Positions 53,789 to 62,323 of a DNA stretch of 64,000 bases are shown in pieces (positions within the stretch are counted from its first letter, which is position 1; every line of letters begins with the position of its first letter). The DNA is from Palleronia sp963814835. Its GTDB lineage: Bacteria; Pseudomonadota; Alphaproteobacteria; Rhodobacterales; Rhodobacteraceae. The stretch lies in NCBI GenBank assembly GCA_963814835.1, contig CAWFEG010000003.1, positions 186,001-250,000 on the forward strand. Direction: 5' to 3'. Position numbers and translations under genes: made by a program. Under the pieces are notes generated by a model. It did no database searches, was not told the DNA's origin, and saw only the letters and a program-made list of their open reading frames with translations.

Positions 53789-54763
53789 CTAGGGACTGGA
53801 CGTGCCCTCGGCGATCGCGCGGTCGATCATTGCCTGCGTCCCCCGCGCCATCTCAAGCGTCCAGGGATAGGGCGCCCCGGTGCGGATGCTGTCGCAAAAC
53901 GCCTCCACCTGCAGGAGATACTGGTCGGTCACGGTCCAGCGGCGGACCGTGCGCAGATTGCGTTCGACCTCCAGGATCAGCTCGGCCTGATCGTAGCTGC
54001 CGGCATTGAACGGCGCGGTCAGCTCCATCCACCCTTCCGTGCCGTGAAACACCACGCTCTGCCGTGGGGCCAGGCGCGTCGAGACCAGCGCGTGATAGGT
54101 GAACCCCGGGAACCGGGCCGAAACCTCGGCGAGGGTGTCGAAATCCTGCTCCATCACCAGCCGGGCCGAGAGATCCTCGGGCTCGCGCCCCGTGGCGAAC
54201 CGGACCGACCCGAAGGCGTAGACGCCGATATCGCGCAGGCCGCCGCCGCCCATCCCGGCCCGGTTGCGGATATTGGCGGGGTCGGGATTGTTGAAACTGA
54301 ACGCCACCTCCACATGGCGCAGCGCGCCCAGACTGCCCGTTGCGAGGATGTCGCGGGCCGCGTGCCACTGGGGGTGATGGACGATCATGAAGGCCTCTGC
54401 GGCGAGGCGGCCGGACGCGTCGCGCGCGGCGATCAGTCGGTCGAAATCACCCTCGACCATGGCCATCGGCTTCTCGCACAGCACATGCTTGCCCGCGGCG
54501 AGGGCCGCCAGCGTCCATTCCACATGCAGATGATTCGGCAGCGGAACATAGACCGCGTCGATATCGTCCGCGGCGAGGAGCGTGGCATAGTCGGCCTCGA
54601 CCCGCAGATCCGGGAGGAACGCTTGAAACGGCTCCGCCCGCCCGGGATCGCGCGTCGCCAGGGCGACGACCCTGGATCCCCGCGCGGCGTGGAGCCGCGG
54701 CGCCATCGTCTTCAGCGCAAAGCCCGAGGCCCCTAGGATGCCCCAGCGGATCGGCTCGGCCAT
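53789..54763 (-). CDS. Gfo/Idh/MocA family oxidoreductase
   Basis: This 324-residue NAD(P)-binding protein has a Rossmann start IRWGILGASGFALKTMAPRL, then VYVPLPNHLHVEWTLAALAAGKHVLCEKPMAM with the EKP catalytic-type Lys, and a C-terminal beta-sheet domain with GGGGLRDIGVYAFGSVRFATG. Members act on sugars, inositols and trans-1,2-diols; the substrate here is not clear. Its TAG stop (53789-53791 on the plus strand) is formed by the right-hand copy of the duplicated CTAG at the IS481 boundary, and the gene is intact. Confidence 0.88.
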   Translation of the reverse strand: MAEPIRWGILGASGFALKTMAPRLHAARGSRVVALATRDPGRAEPFQAFLPDLRVEADYATLLAADDIDAVYVPLPNHLHVEWTLAALAAGKHVLCEKPMAMVEGDFDRLIAARDASGRLAAEAFMIVHHPQWHAARDILATGSLGALRHVEVAFSFNNPDPANIRNRAGMGGGGLRDIGVYAFGSVRFATGREPEDLSARLVMEQDFDTLAEVSARFPGFTYHALVSTRLAPRQSVVFHGTEGWMELTAPFNAGSYDQAELILEVERNLRTVRRWTVTDQYLLQVEAFCDSIRTGAPYPWTLEMARGTQAMIDRAIAEGTSSP

Positions 54764-54811
54764 GCTGTCGCTCCTGTCTGCTGTCCCGTCCCGCCGGAGG
54801 AGTCCAGTTAC

Positions 54812-55708
54812 TCAGACCGTCTCGCCCAGACCCTTCTCTGCGGCCAGTTCGGTCATCCGCTTCTGCAGCTTGTCGAAGGCGCGGACCTCGATCTGGCGGA
54901 TGCGCTCGCGGCTAACGTCGTAGACGCCCGACAATTCCTCCAGCGTCACCGGCTGGTCCTGCAGACGACGCTGGGTGAGGATGTCCTTCTCGCGATCGTT
55001 CAGCACGTCCATCGCCTTCGAGAGGAGCGCGCGGCGCGTCTCCAGCTCGTCCTTCTCGGCATAGTCCTCGGCCTGGTTGGCCTCCTCGTCCTCTAGCCAG
55101 TCCTGCCACTGGGCGCTGCTGTCGCTGTCGTTCGAGATCGTGGCGTTCAGGGAGGCGTCGGAACCCGCCATCCGCCGGTTCATCGAGATCACCTCGTCCT
55201 CGGTCACGCCGAGATCGTTCGCGATCTGGCGCACGTTCTCGGGACGCAGATCGCCGTCCTCAAGCGCGCCGATCCGGCTCTTGGCCTTGCGGAGGTTGAA
55301 GAACAGCTTCTTCTGCGCGCTGGTCGTGCCGAGCTTCACCAGACTCCAGGAGCGAAGGATGTATTCCTGGATCGAGGCGCGAATCCACCACATGGCATAG
55401 GTCGCCAGGCGGAATCCCTTTTCCGGGTCGAACCGCTTCACCGCCTGCATGAGGCCGACATTCGCTTCCGAGATCACCTCGGCCTGCGGCAGCCCGTAGC
55501 CGCGATACCCCATCGCGATCTTGGCGGCGAGGCGCAGGTGGCTGGTGACCAGTTGGTGGGCGGCCTCGGTATCCTCGTGCTCGACCCACCGTTTGGCGAG
55601 CATGTATTCCTCGTCCGGCTCCAGCATGGGGAACCGCCTGATTTCCTGCAAGTAGCGGTTGAGCCCCTGTTCCGGGGATGGTGCCGGGAGATTAGCGTAG
55701 CTGGCCAT
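54812..55708 (-). CDS. rpoH: RNA polymerase heat-shock sigma factor RpoH (sigma-32)
   Basis: This 298-residue sigma-70-family factor has region 2 (YMLAKRWVEHEDTEAAHQLVTSHLRLAAKIA, GLPQAEVISEANVGLMQAVKRFDPEKGFRLATYAMWWIRASIQEYI), the RpoH box region (QKKLFFNLRKAKSRIGALE) and region 4 HTH (VTLEELSGVYDVSRERIRQIEVRAFDKLQ). Start 55708 (MASYANLPAPSPEQGL) has a strong GAGGAGGG site. It directs heat-shock and, in Rhodobacteraceae, also singlet-oxygen stress genes. The 5' leader could mask the ribosome binding site. Confidence 0.95.
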   Translation of the reverse strand: MASYANLPAPSPEQGLNRYLQEIRRFPMLEPDEEYMLAKRWVEHEDTEAAHQLVTSHLRLAAKIAMGYRGYGLPQAEVISEANVGLMQAVKRFDPEKGFRLATYAMWWIRASIQEYILRSWSLVKLGTTSAQKKLFFNLRKAKSRIGALEDGDLRPENVRQIANDLGVTEDEVISMNRRMAGSDASLNATISNDSDSSAQWQDWLEDEEANQAEDYAEKDELETRRALLSKAMDVLNDREKDILTQRRLQDQPVTLEELSGVYDVSRERIRQIEVRAFDKLQKRMTELAAEKGLGETV

Positions 55709-55712
55709 AAGT

Positions 55713-55741
55713 CCCTCCTCAGGGCCGCCCGGAGGGGCGGC
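55713..55741 (-). promoter_or_regulatory. rpoH leader: competing hairpins around the Shine-Dalgarno sequence
   Basis: On the minus strand, GCCGCCC and GGGCGGC (plus 55724-55730 and 55735-55741) can form a 7-bp stem just upstream of the ribosome binding site. Alternatively CCCTCC (plus 55731-55736) can pair with the GGAGGG of the ribosome binding site itself (plus 55713-55718). The two structures share bases and are mutually exclusive, the pattern of a switchable leader. Function is inferred. Confidence 0.35.
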
Positions 55742-55848
55742 GCGGCCATTCGATTCCGCCGAGCGGCCGTCTGCGGGTTTCCGTATTCGACAGTTCAACG
55801 GAACATGCGCGACGAAGATCCAGCCCCGGAAGCCCTTTACGGGCCGGC

Positions 55849-56886
55849 TCACGCGATGGTGTCATGCGGATCTGAATCAAGCGCCTCGATTATAACTCGA
55901 ATATCATGCGGCAAATTGCTGTGAAACGCAAGGTTTTCCCCCGTGGCGGGATGGCGGAATCCCAGCGTTGCCGCATGCAGTGCCTGCCGAGTGAAACCGT
56001 TCAGCAGGCTCGCGCACCGGACGCCGAGGCTTCGCTCGGAGACCTTGCGCGCCCCGCCATAAACCGGATCGCCGACCAGGGCGTGGCCCGCATGGCGAAG
56101 ATGCACCCGGATCTGGTGGGTTCGCCCCGTCTCCAGCCGGCAGGAGACGAGCGCGACCGCGCCCCAATCCCTCTCCACCTTGACGCGAGTGAGGGCGTGG
56201 CGGCCGGCGCCAAAGGTCACGGCCTGACGCTGCCGGTCTGTCGGATGGCGATGCAGATTGGTGGCGATGCGAATTGTGCCGTCGCTCTCGACGCCAACGC
56301 CCCGGGTGCCGAGCAGCCGCGGATCTCCGGGGGACAGCACACCGTGGCACAGCGCGCGATAGGTGCGTTCGGCCGTGTGATCGGCGAACTGGACCGCCAG
56401 GCCATGATGGGCCCGGTCGGTCTTTGCCACCACCAGTAGCCCGCTCGTGTCCTTGTCGATGCGGTGGACGATACCGGGCCGGCGTTCGCCCCCCACCCCG
56501 GACAGCCGGTCGCCGCAATGGTGCAGCAGCGCGTTGACAAGCGTTCCCGAAGGGGACCCCGGCGCGGGGTGAACGACCAGGCCGGCGGGCTTGTCCACCA
56601 CGATCAGGTCGTCGTCCTCGTACACGATCCGCAGCGGGATGTCCTCTGCCGCCATGTCGCTCGGGGCCTCGTCCGGGATCTCGATGCGGATCTCGTCCCC
56701 CGCCGCGACGCGCGCGGTGGGAGAGGTCAGGGCCGAACCGTCGCGCCGCACGGCGCCCTCCGCAATCAGCCGGGCAAGGCGCGAGCGCGACAGATGCGCC
56801 GCCTCTGGCACGTCGCGTGCGAGTGCCTTATCGAGGCGCGGGGGCGGATCCGGCCCGATGATGACGCAGAGGCGGCGACCGGCCAT
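55849..56886 (-). CDS. RluA-family pseudouridine synthase (RluD-like)
   Basis: This 345-residue protein begins with an S4-like RNA-binding domain (RLDKALARDVPEAAHLSRSRLARLIAEGAV), followed by the catalytic domain with IVYEDDDLIVVDKPAGLVVHPAPG and the active-site Asp in GIVHRIDKDTSGLLVVAKT. LETGRTHQIRVHLRHAGHALVGDPVYGG is also diagnostic. It isomerises uridines in 23S rRNA; RluD-type target sites are inferred from architecture. The ATG (minus, 56884-56886) overlaps the ATG of the divergent DUF6476 gene. Confidence 0.93.
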   Translation of the reverse strand: MAGRRLCVIIGPDPPPRLDKALARDVPEAAHLSRSRLARLIAEGAVRRDGSALTSPTARVAAGDEIRIEIPDEAPSDMAAEDIPLRIVYEDDDLIVVDKPAGLVVHPAPGSPSGTLVNALLHHCGDRLSGVGGERRPGIVHRIDKDTSGLLVVAKTDRAHHGLAVQFADHTAERTYRALCHGVLSPGDPRLLGTRGVGVESDGTIRIATNLHRHPTDRQRQAVTFGAGRHALTRVKVERDWGAVALVSCRLETGRTHQIRVHLRHAGHALVGDPVYGGARKVSERSLGVRCASLLNGFTRQALHAATLGFRHPATGENLAFHSNLPHDIRVIIEALDSDPHDTIA

Positions 56887-57196
56887 GATGGAGACTCCTT
56901 CCCGCGATACGGGGCTGATCGTGCTGAAGTGGCTGGTGATCACCCTCACCGCAACCATGATCCTCGGCATCGTCGCCATGGTCTGGATCTTCGCCACGCG
57001 GCTTCCCGCACCGCTCCCGCCGCTGCCCAACGCCATCGACTTGCCCGCCGGCGAGACAGCCACCGCCTTCACGCGCGGGCGCGGCTTCGTCGCGGTGGTG
57101 ACGGCCCGGGACGAGATCCTGATCTTCGACCCCTCCGGCGAGAGGCTGCGCCAGCGAATTCCCCTGAACACCCTGACCCCGGAGGCCCAGCGATGA
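56885..57196 (+). CDS. DUF6476-type single-pass membrane protein
   Basis: This 103-residue protein has one N-terminal transmembrane helix (about 12-37, VLKWLVITLTATMILGIVAMV), then a short soluble tail with beta-like segments (VAVVTARDEILIFDPSGERL). Such proteins are regularly found beside the RluA gene in Rhodobacteraceae; function unknown. The start codons of this gene and the RluA gene overlap within CATG. A second ATG follows directly (56888). The stop overlaps aroQ by 4 bases. Confidence 0.75.
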   Translation: MMETPSRDTGLIVLKWLVITLTATMILGIVAMVWIFATRLPAPLPPLPNAIDLPAGETATAFTRGRGFVAVVTARDEILIFDPSGERLRQRIPLNTLTPEAQR

Positions 57197-57630
57197 GCCC
57201 GCGCATCCAGATCCTGAATGGTCCGAACCTGAACCTGCTGGGGCGGCGCCAGCCCGAAATCTACGGTGCCGAGACGCTGGAGGACGTAGTTGCCGCGTGC
57301 CGGTCGCTTGGAGAAGAGATCGGGCTGGAGATCCTCCACGAACAGTCCAACCACGAGGGAGATTTGGTGGAGCATATCCACGCCGCGCGGGACACGGCGA
57401 ACGGGATCGTCATCAATCCCGGCGCCTACTCCCACACCTCGGTGGCGATCCTCGATGCGCTGAACGCTTTCGACGGGCCGGTTTTCGAGGTTCACATCTC
57501 GAACATCCACCGGCGCGAGAGCTTTCGGCACCACTCCTTCGTCTCGCATCGCGCCGACGGAATCATCGCCGGGTGCGGAACGGACGGCTACCTCTTGGCG
57601 CTCAGGCGATTGGCGAAGATACTTCCGTAA
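57193..57630 (+). CDS. aroQ: 3-dehydroquinate dehydratase, type II
   Basis: This 145-residue dodecamer-type enzyme has the NGPNLNLLGRRQPEIYG start with Arg19 and catalytic Tyr24, EQSNHEGDLVEHIH, NPGAYSHTSVAILDAL and the VHISNIHRRESFRHHSFVS active-site block. It dehydrates 3-dehydroquinate in the shikimate pathway; the class II DAHP synthase for the first step is encoded at 29817-31187. Translation is probably coupled to the DUF6476 gene (ATGA overlap). Confidence 0.95.
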   Translation: MSPRIQILNGPNLNLLGRRQPEIYGAETLEDVVAACRSLGEEIGLEILHEQSNHEGDLVEHIHAARDTANGIVINPGAYSHTSVAILDALNAFDGPVFEVHISNIHRRESFRHHSFVSHRADGIIAGCGTDGYLLALRRLAKILP

Positions 57631-57651
57631 TGCACTGCTACCAGACGATAA

Positions 57652-57676
57652 ACGGCGCCGCAGGACGCGGCGCCGT
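57652..57676 (-). terminator. Intrinsic terminator of the rpsB-tsf operon
   Basis: A 10-bp stem (ACGGCGCCGC with GCGGCGCCGT, 5-base loop) is followed on the minus strand by TTTATCGT. It lies 20 bases after the tsf stop and also serves the end of convergent aroQ. Confidence 0.7.
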
Positions 57677-57696
57677 CGATCTTCACCCGCGCGGGA

Positions 57697-58572
57697 TTAC
57701 TGGCCGGCGGCCTTGGCGACCTCGGCGGCGAAGTCTTCCTTCTCCACCGCGATGCCCTCGCCCACTTCCATGCGGACGAAGCCCGTGATCTCGATCCCGG
57801 CCTCTTCGGTGGCGACACGGACGGTCATGTCGGGATTCACGACGAAGGCCTGGTTCAGAAGCGTCACTTCCGAGAGGTACTTCTTCATCCGGCCCTGGAT
57901 CATCTTCTCGATGACCTGCTCGGGCTTGCCGCTTTCGCGGGCGATGTCCATCTGGACCGCCTTTTCCTTTTCGACGATCGCGGGGTCGAGATCGTCTTCG
58001 GTCAGCGCGGCGGGGTTCACTGCTGCGATGTGCATGGCGACCTGACGCGCGGTTGCCTCGTCATCGCCCGTATAGGCCACGAGGACGCCGATCTTGCCCA
58101 TGCCGTCGGTGGCGGCATTGTGGACGTAGGCCGCGACATTGCCGCCCTCGATCCGGCGCATCCGGCGCAGGTTCATGTTCTCGCCGATCTTGGCGATGGC
58201 GTCGGTGATCCGCTCCTTGACCGGCTTGTCGCCCATCTTGGTCTCGGACAGGTCGGCGACGTTGTTGGCCGACAGCGCCACACCGGCGATCTCCCCGACG
58301 AGGCCCTGGAATTCGGCATTCTTGGCAACGAAGTCGGTCTCGGCGTTCACCTCCACGGCGACCCCGGTGCCGCCCTCGACGCGGACGGCGACGAGGCCCT
58401 CGGCGGCGGTGCGGTCGGCCTTCTTGGCGGCCTTGGCCAGGCCCTTGGTGCGCAGCCAGTCGACGGCCGCCTCCATGTCGCCCTCGGTTTCGGTCAGCGC
58501 CTTCTTGGCGTCCATCATGCCGGCGCCGGTCGCCTCGCGCAGCTCTTTCACTTGTGCAGCAGTGATCGCCAT
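57697..58572 (-). CDS. tsf: Elongation factor Ts
   Basis: This 291-residue protein has the N-terminal UBA-like module (ITAAQVKELREATGAGMMDAKKALTE) and the nucleotide-exchange motif NAETDFVAKNAEFQ, followed by two core subdomains ending LMEQPFV-like TLLNQAFVVNPDMTV. It releases GDP from EF-Tu. It lies 87 bases downstream of rpsB, the conserved order, and ends at a clear terminator. Confidence 0.96.
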   Translation of the reverse strand: MAITAAQVKELREATGAGMMDAKKALTETEGDMEAAVDWLRTKGLAKAAKKADRTAAEGLVAVRVEGGTGVAVEVNAETDFVAKNAEFQGLVGEIAGVALSANNVADLSETKMGDKPVKERITDAIAKIGENMNLRRMRRIEGGNVAAYVHNAATDGMGKIGVLVAYTGDDEATARQVAMHIAAVNPAALTEDDLDPAIVEKEKAVQMDIARESGKPEQVIEKMIQGRMKKYLSEVTLLNQAFVVNPDMTVRVATEEAGIEITGFVRMEVGEGIAVEKEDFAAEVAKAAGQ

Positions 58573-58659
58573 CTGTCTGGCTCTCCTCGAATCGTCTTCA
58601 ATAGCGGGTCCGGAGCGGGCGCGGCCCGCCCCGGTCTCGGCCGGAGAACGGCGCAGCCG

Positions 58660-59520
58660 TTACTCCTTGTTATCCAGATCGTAGGGCGCGTCCTTGGCCT
58701 TGCTGTCGTCGTGGACGGCCTCCTTGGTCACGTCGAGCGTGTCGGGGGCGTTGGCCGGCGTCTCGAGGATCTCGGCCTCTTCCTCGTCGGCCTGCTCCTC
58801 CATCGCACCCATGTCGACGCCGGCGGCGGACATCTGTGCCGACATGCCGTCGAGCGCGGCGCGGGAGACGAGGTCGCAGTACAGCTGGATCGCGCGGGCC
58901 GCGTCGTCGTTGCCCGGGATCACGTAGTCGACGCCGTCGGGCGAGCAGTTCGTATCGACCACGGCCACGACCGGAATGCCGAGCTTCTTGGCCTCGGCGA
59001 TCGCCAGGTCCTCCTTGTTCACGTCGATCACGAACAGAAGGTCCGGCACGCCGCCCATCTCGCGGATGCCGCCGAGGGAGGCGTTCAGCTTGGCCTGGTC
59101 GCGTTCCATGGCGAGACGCTCGCGCTTGGTCAGGCCGGAGGCCCCCTCCTCCATGCGCTCGTCGATCTCGCGCAGGCGGTTGATCGACTGGGAGACGGTC
59201 TTCCAGTTGGTCAGGGTGCCGCCCAGCCAGCGGTGGTTCATGTAGTATTGTGCGCAGCGCTCGGCGGCCTCGGAAATGGGCTTCTGGGCCTGACGCTTGG
59301 TGCCCACGAACAGGATGCGGCCGTTCTTGGCCACCGTGTCGCGGATCACCTGCAGCGCGCGATCCAAGAGCGGCACCGTCTGGGTAAGATCGACGATATG
59401 GATGCCGTTCCGGTCACCGTAGATATACTCGCCCATGCGCGGGTTCCAGCGCTGGGTCTGGTGGCCGAAATGGACGCCGGCCTCGAGTAGCTGGCGCAGA
59501 TTGAACTCGGGAAGAGCCAT
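58660..59520 (-). CDS. rpsB: 30S ribosomal protein S2
   Basis: This 286-residue protein carries S2 blocks LLEAGVHFGHQTQRWNPRM, IYGDRNGIHIVDLTQTV, RWLGGTLTNWKTV, LLFVIDVNKEDLAIAEAKKLGIPVVAVVDTNCSPDGVDYVIPGNDDAARAI. The final 60 residues form a strongly acidic tail (EEQADEEEAEILETPANAPD, ending DLDNKE) beyond the E. coli length of 241. It is required for S1 recruitment to the 30S subunit. It is cotranscribed with tsf. Confidence 0.96.
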   Translation of the reverse strand: MALPEFNLRQLLEAGVHFGHQTQRWNPRMGEYIYGDRNGIHIVDLTQTVPLLDRALQVIRDTVAKNGRILFVGTKRQAQKPISEAAERCAQYYMNHRWLGGTLTNWKTVSQSINRLREIDERMEEGASGLTKRERLAMERDQAKLNASLGGIREMGGVPDLLFVIDVNKEDLAIAEAKKLGIPVVAVVDTNCSPDGVDYVIPGNDDAARAIQLYCDLVSRAALDGMSAQMSAAGVDMGAMEEQADEEEAEILETPANAPDTLDVTKEAVHDDSKAKDAPYDLDNKE

Positions 59521-59743
59521 GCGGGTCTGTCCTTGTTTCCGGTTTCATTCCTCGGCGATGCTGTTCAGATCCTGCGATCCAACCGGTGGACCTCGGGGGA
59601 TGTCTGTCCCGGGGCCCGAGCCTCGCCTGTGAAGTGCGGCGGCGTTACACCGGATCGCGCGACGCTGCAAGCGTGCCGATTCCGCCCGCCAGCACCGCGG
59701 CGGGGCTTGCGGCGCGCTGGCCCCTGCCCCAATCAGTCGCACG

Positions 59744-60631
59744 ATGGCGCAAGAGGTTCTCTGTATCGGATCCGTCCTGTGGGACGTGATCGGCCGCTCG
59801 CCCGGGCACATGGCGCTGGGCGCGGACGTGCCGGGGCGGATCGTGCGGGTGCCGGGCGGCGTCGCGCTGAACATCGCCGTGGGGTTGCGGCAGGCGGGGC
59901 TCGGCGCGCGCATTCTCTCCTCCGTCGGGCGCGACAGCGAAGGCGACGCCCTCCTCCAGGCGGCCGCGCGGCGGGGAATCGAGACGGACGCGGTCCATCG
60001 CTCCGACGATCTGCCGACAGACCGTTACATGGCGATCGAGGGCGCGAACGGCCTGATCGCGGCGATCGCGGACGCCCATTCGCTGGAACGGGCGGGCGAC
60101 AAGATCCTCGCGCCCCTGATCGACGGACGGCTGGGCACGCCGGAGGCGCCCTTCGCCGGCGTGGCCGCGCTCGACGGCAACCTGACCGGCACGCTCTTGG
60201 CCGAGATCGCCGCCGGCCCATGGCTGCGGGCGGCCGATCTGCGGGTGGCGCCGGCCTCGCCGGGCAAGGCGCTGCGGCTGCTGTCGCTCCTTCAGCTCGA
60301 CCGGGCCACGATCTACGTCAATCGCGCCGAGGCGGAGCTGCTTCTGGGTGTCGAGCGCGGCTCGGCCGAGGCGGCGGCGCGGGCGCTTGCCGCGTGCGGG
60401 CGGGCGCGGATCGTCGTCACCGACGGCGACAGGCCCGCGGCGATGGCCATCGGGGCCACCGTGGTGACCGCCGCGCCACCCCGGGTGCTCGTCACCCGCG
60501 TGACCGGAGCGGGTGACGCCTTCATGGCCGCGCACATCGCCGCCGAGATCGCCGGCGCCGGGCCCGAGGTGGCGCTGGCGGCGGGATTGGCCGCGGCCGC
60601 GCGGCATGTCGCAGGAGATGTCGCATCATGA
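59744..60631 (+). CDS. psuK: PfkB-family carbohydrate kinase, probable pseudouridine kinase
   Basis: This 295-residue ribokinase-fold protein has the GGVALNIAVGLRQAG substrate loop and the C-terminal VTRVTGAGDAFMAAHIA anion-hole motif with catalytic Asp. Pairing with psuG (4-base ATGA overlap) indicates pseudouridine as the substrate, giving pseudouridine 5'-phosphate for PsuG to cleave. Specificity rests on the operon. It diverges from rpsB. Confidence 0.85.
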   Translation: MAQEVLCIGSVLWDVIGRSPGHMALGADVPGRIVRVPGGVALNIAVGLRQAGLGARILSSVGRDSEGDALLQAAARRGIETDAVHRSDDLPTDRYMAIEGANGLIAAIADAHSLERAGDKILAPLIDGRLGTPEAPFAGVAALDGNLTGTLLAEIAAGPWLRAADLRVAPASPGKALRLLSLLQLDRATIYVNRAEAELLLGVERGSAEAAARALAACGRARIVVTDGDRPAAMAIGATVVTAAPPRVLVTRVTGAGDAFMAAHIAAEIAGAGPEVALAAGLAAAARHVAGDVAS

Positions 60632-61578
60632 CACCGCCCCTCATTCTCTCCGACGAGATCCGCGCCGCGCAGTCGGCCGGCCGCCCGGTCGTCGCGCTGG
60701 AATCCACGATCATCACCCACGGCATGCCCTGGCCCCGAAACGTCGAGATCGCCCTCAGGGTCGAGGAGGAGATCCGCGCCCACGGCGCGGCACCCGCGAC
60801 AGTGGCGGCGATCGACGGCAAGCTTCATGTCGGCCTGACAGAGGCGGAAATCCGTAACCTCGCGCGGGCCGACGGCGTGGCCAAGCTCAGCCGCGCCGAC
60901 CTGGCCGCCTGCCTCGCGGCGGGCGGCACCGGCGCCACCACGGTGGCCGCGACGATGATCGCGGCCCGCCTGGCCGGCATAGAGGTCTTCGCCACCGGCG
61001 GGATCGGCGGGGTCCACCGCGGCGCCGAGATGAGCTTCGACGTCTCCGCCGATCTGCGTGAACTGGCCGAGACTCCGGTGACGGTGGTGGCGGCAGGCGC
61101 GAAGGCGATCCTCGACCTGGCCAAGACCTGGGAGATGCTGGAGACGCTGGGCGTGCCGGTGATCGCCTGCGGGCAGGACCGGCTGCCTGCCTTCTGGTCG
61201 CGCGACTCGCCCTTCGCCGCGCCGCTGCGGATCGACGATCCCGCCGCCATCGCCGCCGCCCACGTGATGCGCGCCGCGCTGGGTCTGCCCGGCGGACAGC
61301 TGGTGGCGAACCCGATCCCCGCCGCCGACGAGATCCCGGCGGATGAACTCGCACCGCTGATCGACCGCGCGCTGGACGAGGCGCGCGACCGGGGCATCTC
61401 AGCCAAGGCGGTGACGCCGTTCCTGCTGGCGCGGATCTTCGACCTGACATCGGGCCGCTCGCTCGAGGCCAACATCGCGCTGGTTCTCAACAATGGCCGG
61501 CTCGGCGCTGAGATCGCAGGCGAAATCCTGCACCTGCGGTCTTCCGGCCGCACCGCCGTCGAGCCACCGTTGCGGTAG
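60628..61578 (+). CDS. psuG: Pseudouridine-5'-phosphate glycosidase
   Basis: This 316-residue PsuG-family protein has ALESTIITHGMPWPRNVEIA, KLSRADLAACLAAGGTGATTVAATMIAA, FATGGIGGVHRGAEMSFDVSADL, and the C-terminal TPFLLARIFDLTSGRSLEANIALVLNN. It breaks the C-glycosidic bond of pseudouridine 5'-phosphate to uracil and ribose 5-phosphate using a Schiff-base Lys. With psuK it salvages modified nucleosides from RNA turnover. Confidence 0.93.
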   Translation: MTPPLILSDEIRAAQSAGRPVVALESTIITHGMPWPRNVEIALRVEEEIRAHGAAPATVAAIDGKLHVGLTEAEIRNLARADGVAKLSRADLAACLAAGGTGATTVAATMIAARLAGIEVFATGGIGGVHRGAEMSFDVSADLRELAETPVTVVAAGAKAILDLAKTWEMLETLGVPVIACGQDRLPAFWSRDSPFAAPLRIDDPAAIAAAHVMRAALGLPGGQLVANPIPAADEIPADELAPLIDRALDEARDRGISAKAVTPFLLARIFDLTSGRSLEANIALVLNNGRLGAEIAGEILHLRSSGRTAVEPPLR

Positions 61579-61621
61579 GGATGCGCGCCGCATATCTTCG
61601 CACCATCATCCCGGAGCGCGC

Positions 61622-62323
61622 ATGACCGTCGACCCTTCAATCGAACCCGCGACGCGGCGCCGCCCGGGGTTGTTCGCCCGGGCGAGGGCGAACTTCCTCA
61701 CCGGCCTCGTGGTGATCGCCCCGATCGGGCTGACGATATGGCTCATCTGGGCGGTGGTCGGCTGGATCGACGCGGTGGTCCTGCCCTTCGTCCCGAACCG
61801 CTTCAAGCCCGAGCAGTATATCGGCATCAACCTACGCGGCGTGGGGGTGATCTTCTTCCTGCTCTTCACCTTCCTCGCGGGATGGGTGGCGAAGGGCTAT
61901 ATAGGCCGCTCGCTCCTGCGGATGGGAGAGAGCCTCGTAGACCGGACGCCGGTCGTCCGGTCGATCTATTCGGGGCTGAAACAGATCGCCGAAACCGTCT
62001 TCGCCCAGAGCGAGACCTCCTTCGACAAGGCCGTCCTGGTGGAATATCCGCGTAAGGGGATCTGGGCCATCGCCTTCGTGTCGACCAACGCCAGAGGCGA
62101 GATCGCCGGGGCGATTCCGGCCTCGGAGGACAAGGCGGCGGTGTTCCTGCCGACCACGCCCAATCCCACTTCGGGTTTCCTGCTCTTCGTGCCGCGGTCG
62201 GAGTTGATCGAGTTGAAGATGAGCGTGGAGGACGCGGCCAAGCTCGTGATCTCGGCCGGGCTCGTCTATCCCAATCCGAAGGATCCCACTGTCCCGGCAA
62301 ACCGGCCCCTCGCCGCGGAGTGA
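61622..62323 (+). CDS. DUF502 family membrane protein
   Basis: This 233-residue protein has two transmembrane helices (about 25-48 and 72-92) and the family segments NFLTGLVVIAPIGLTIWLIW, PVVRSIYSGLKQIAETVF, FDKAVLVEYPRKGIWAIAFV and VFLPTTPNPTSGFLLFVP. Members are widespread and uncharacterised. Start 61622 (MTVDPSIEPA) is 43 bases after psuG. It abuts the convergent DsbA-like gene. Confidence 0.88.
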   Translation: MTVDPSIEPATRRRPGLFARARANFLTGLVVIAPIGLTIWLIWAVVGWIDAVVLPFVPNRFKPEQYIGINLRGVGVIFFLLFTFLAGWVAKGYIGRSLLRMGESLVDRTPVVRSIYSGLKQIAETVFAQSETSFDKAVLVEYPRKGIWAIAFVSTNARGEIAGAIPASEDKAAVFLPTTPNPTSGFLLFVPRSELIELKMSVEDAAKLVISAGLVYPNPKDPTVPANRPLAAE

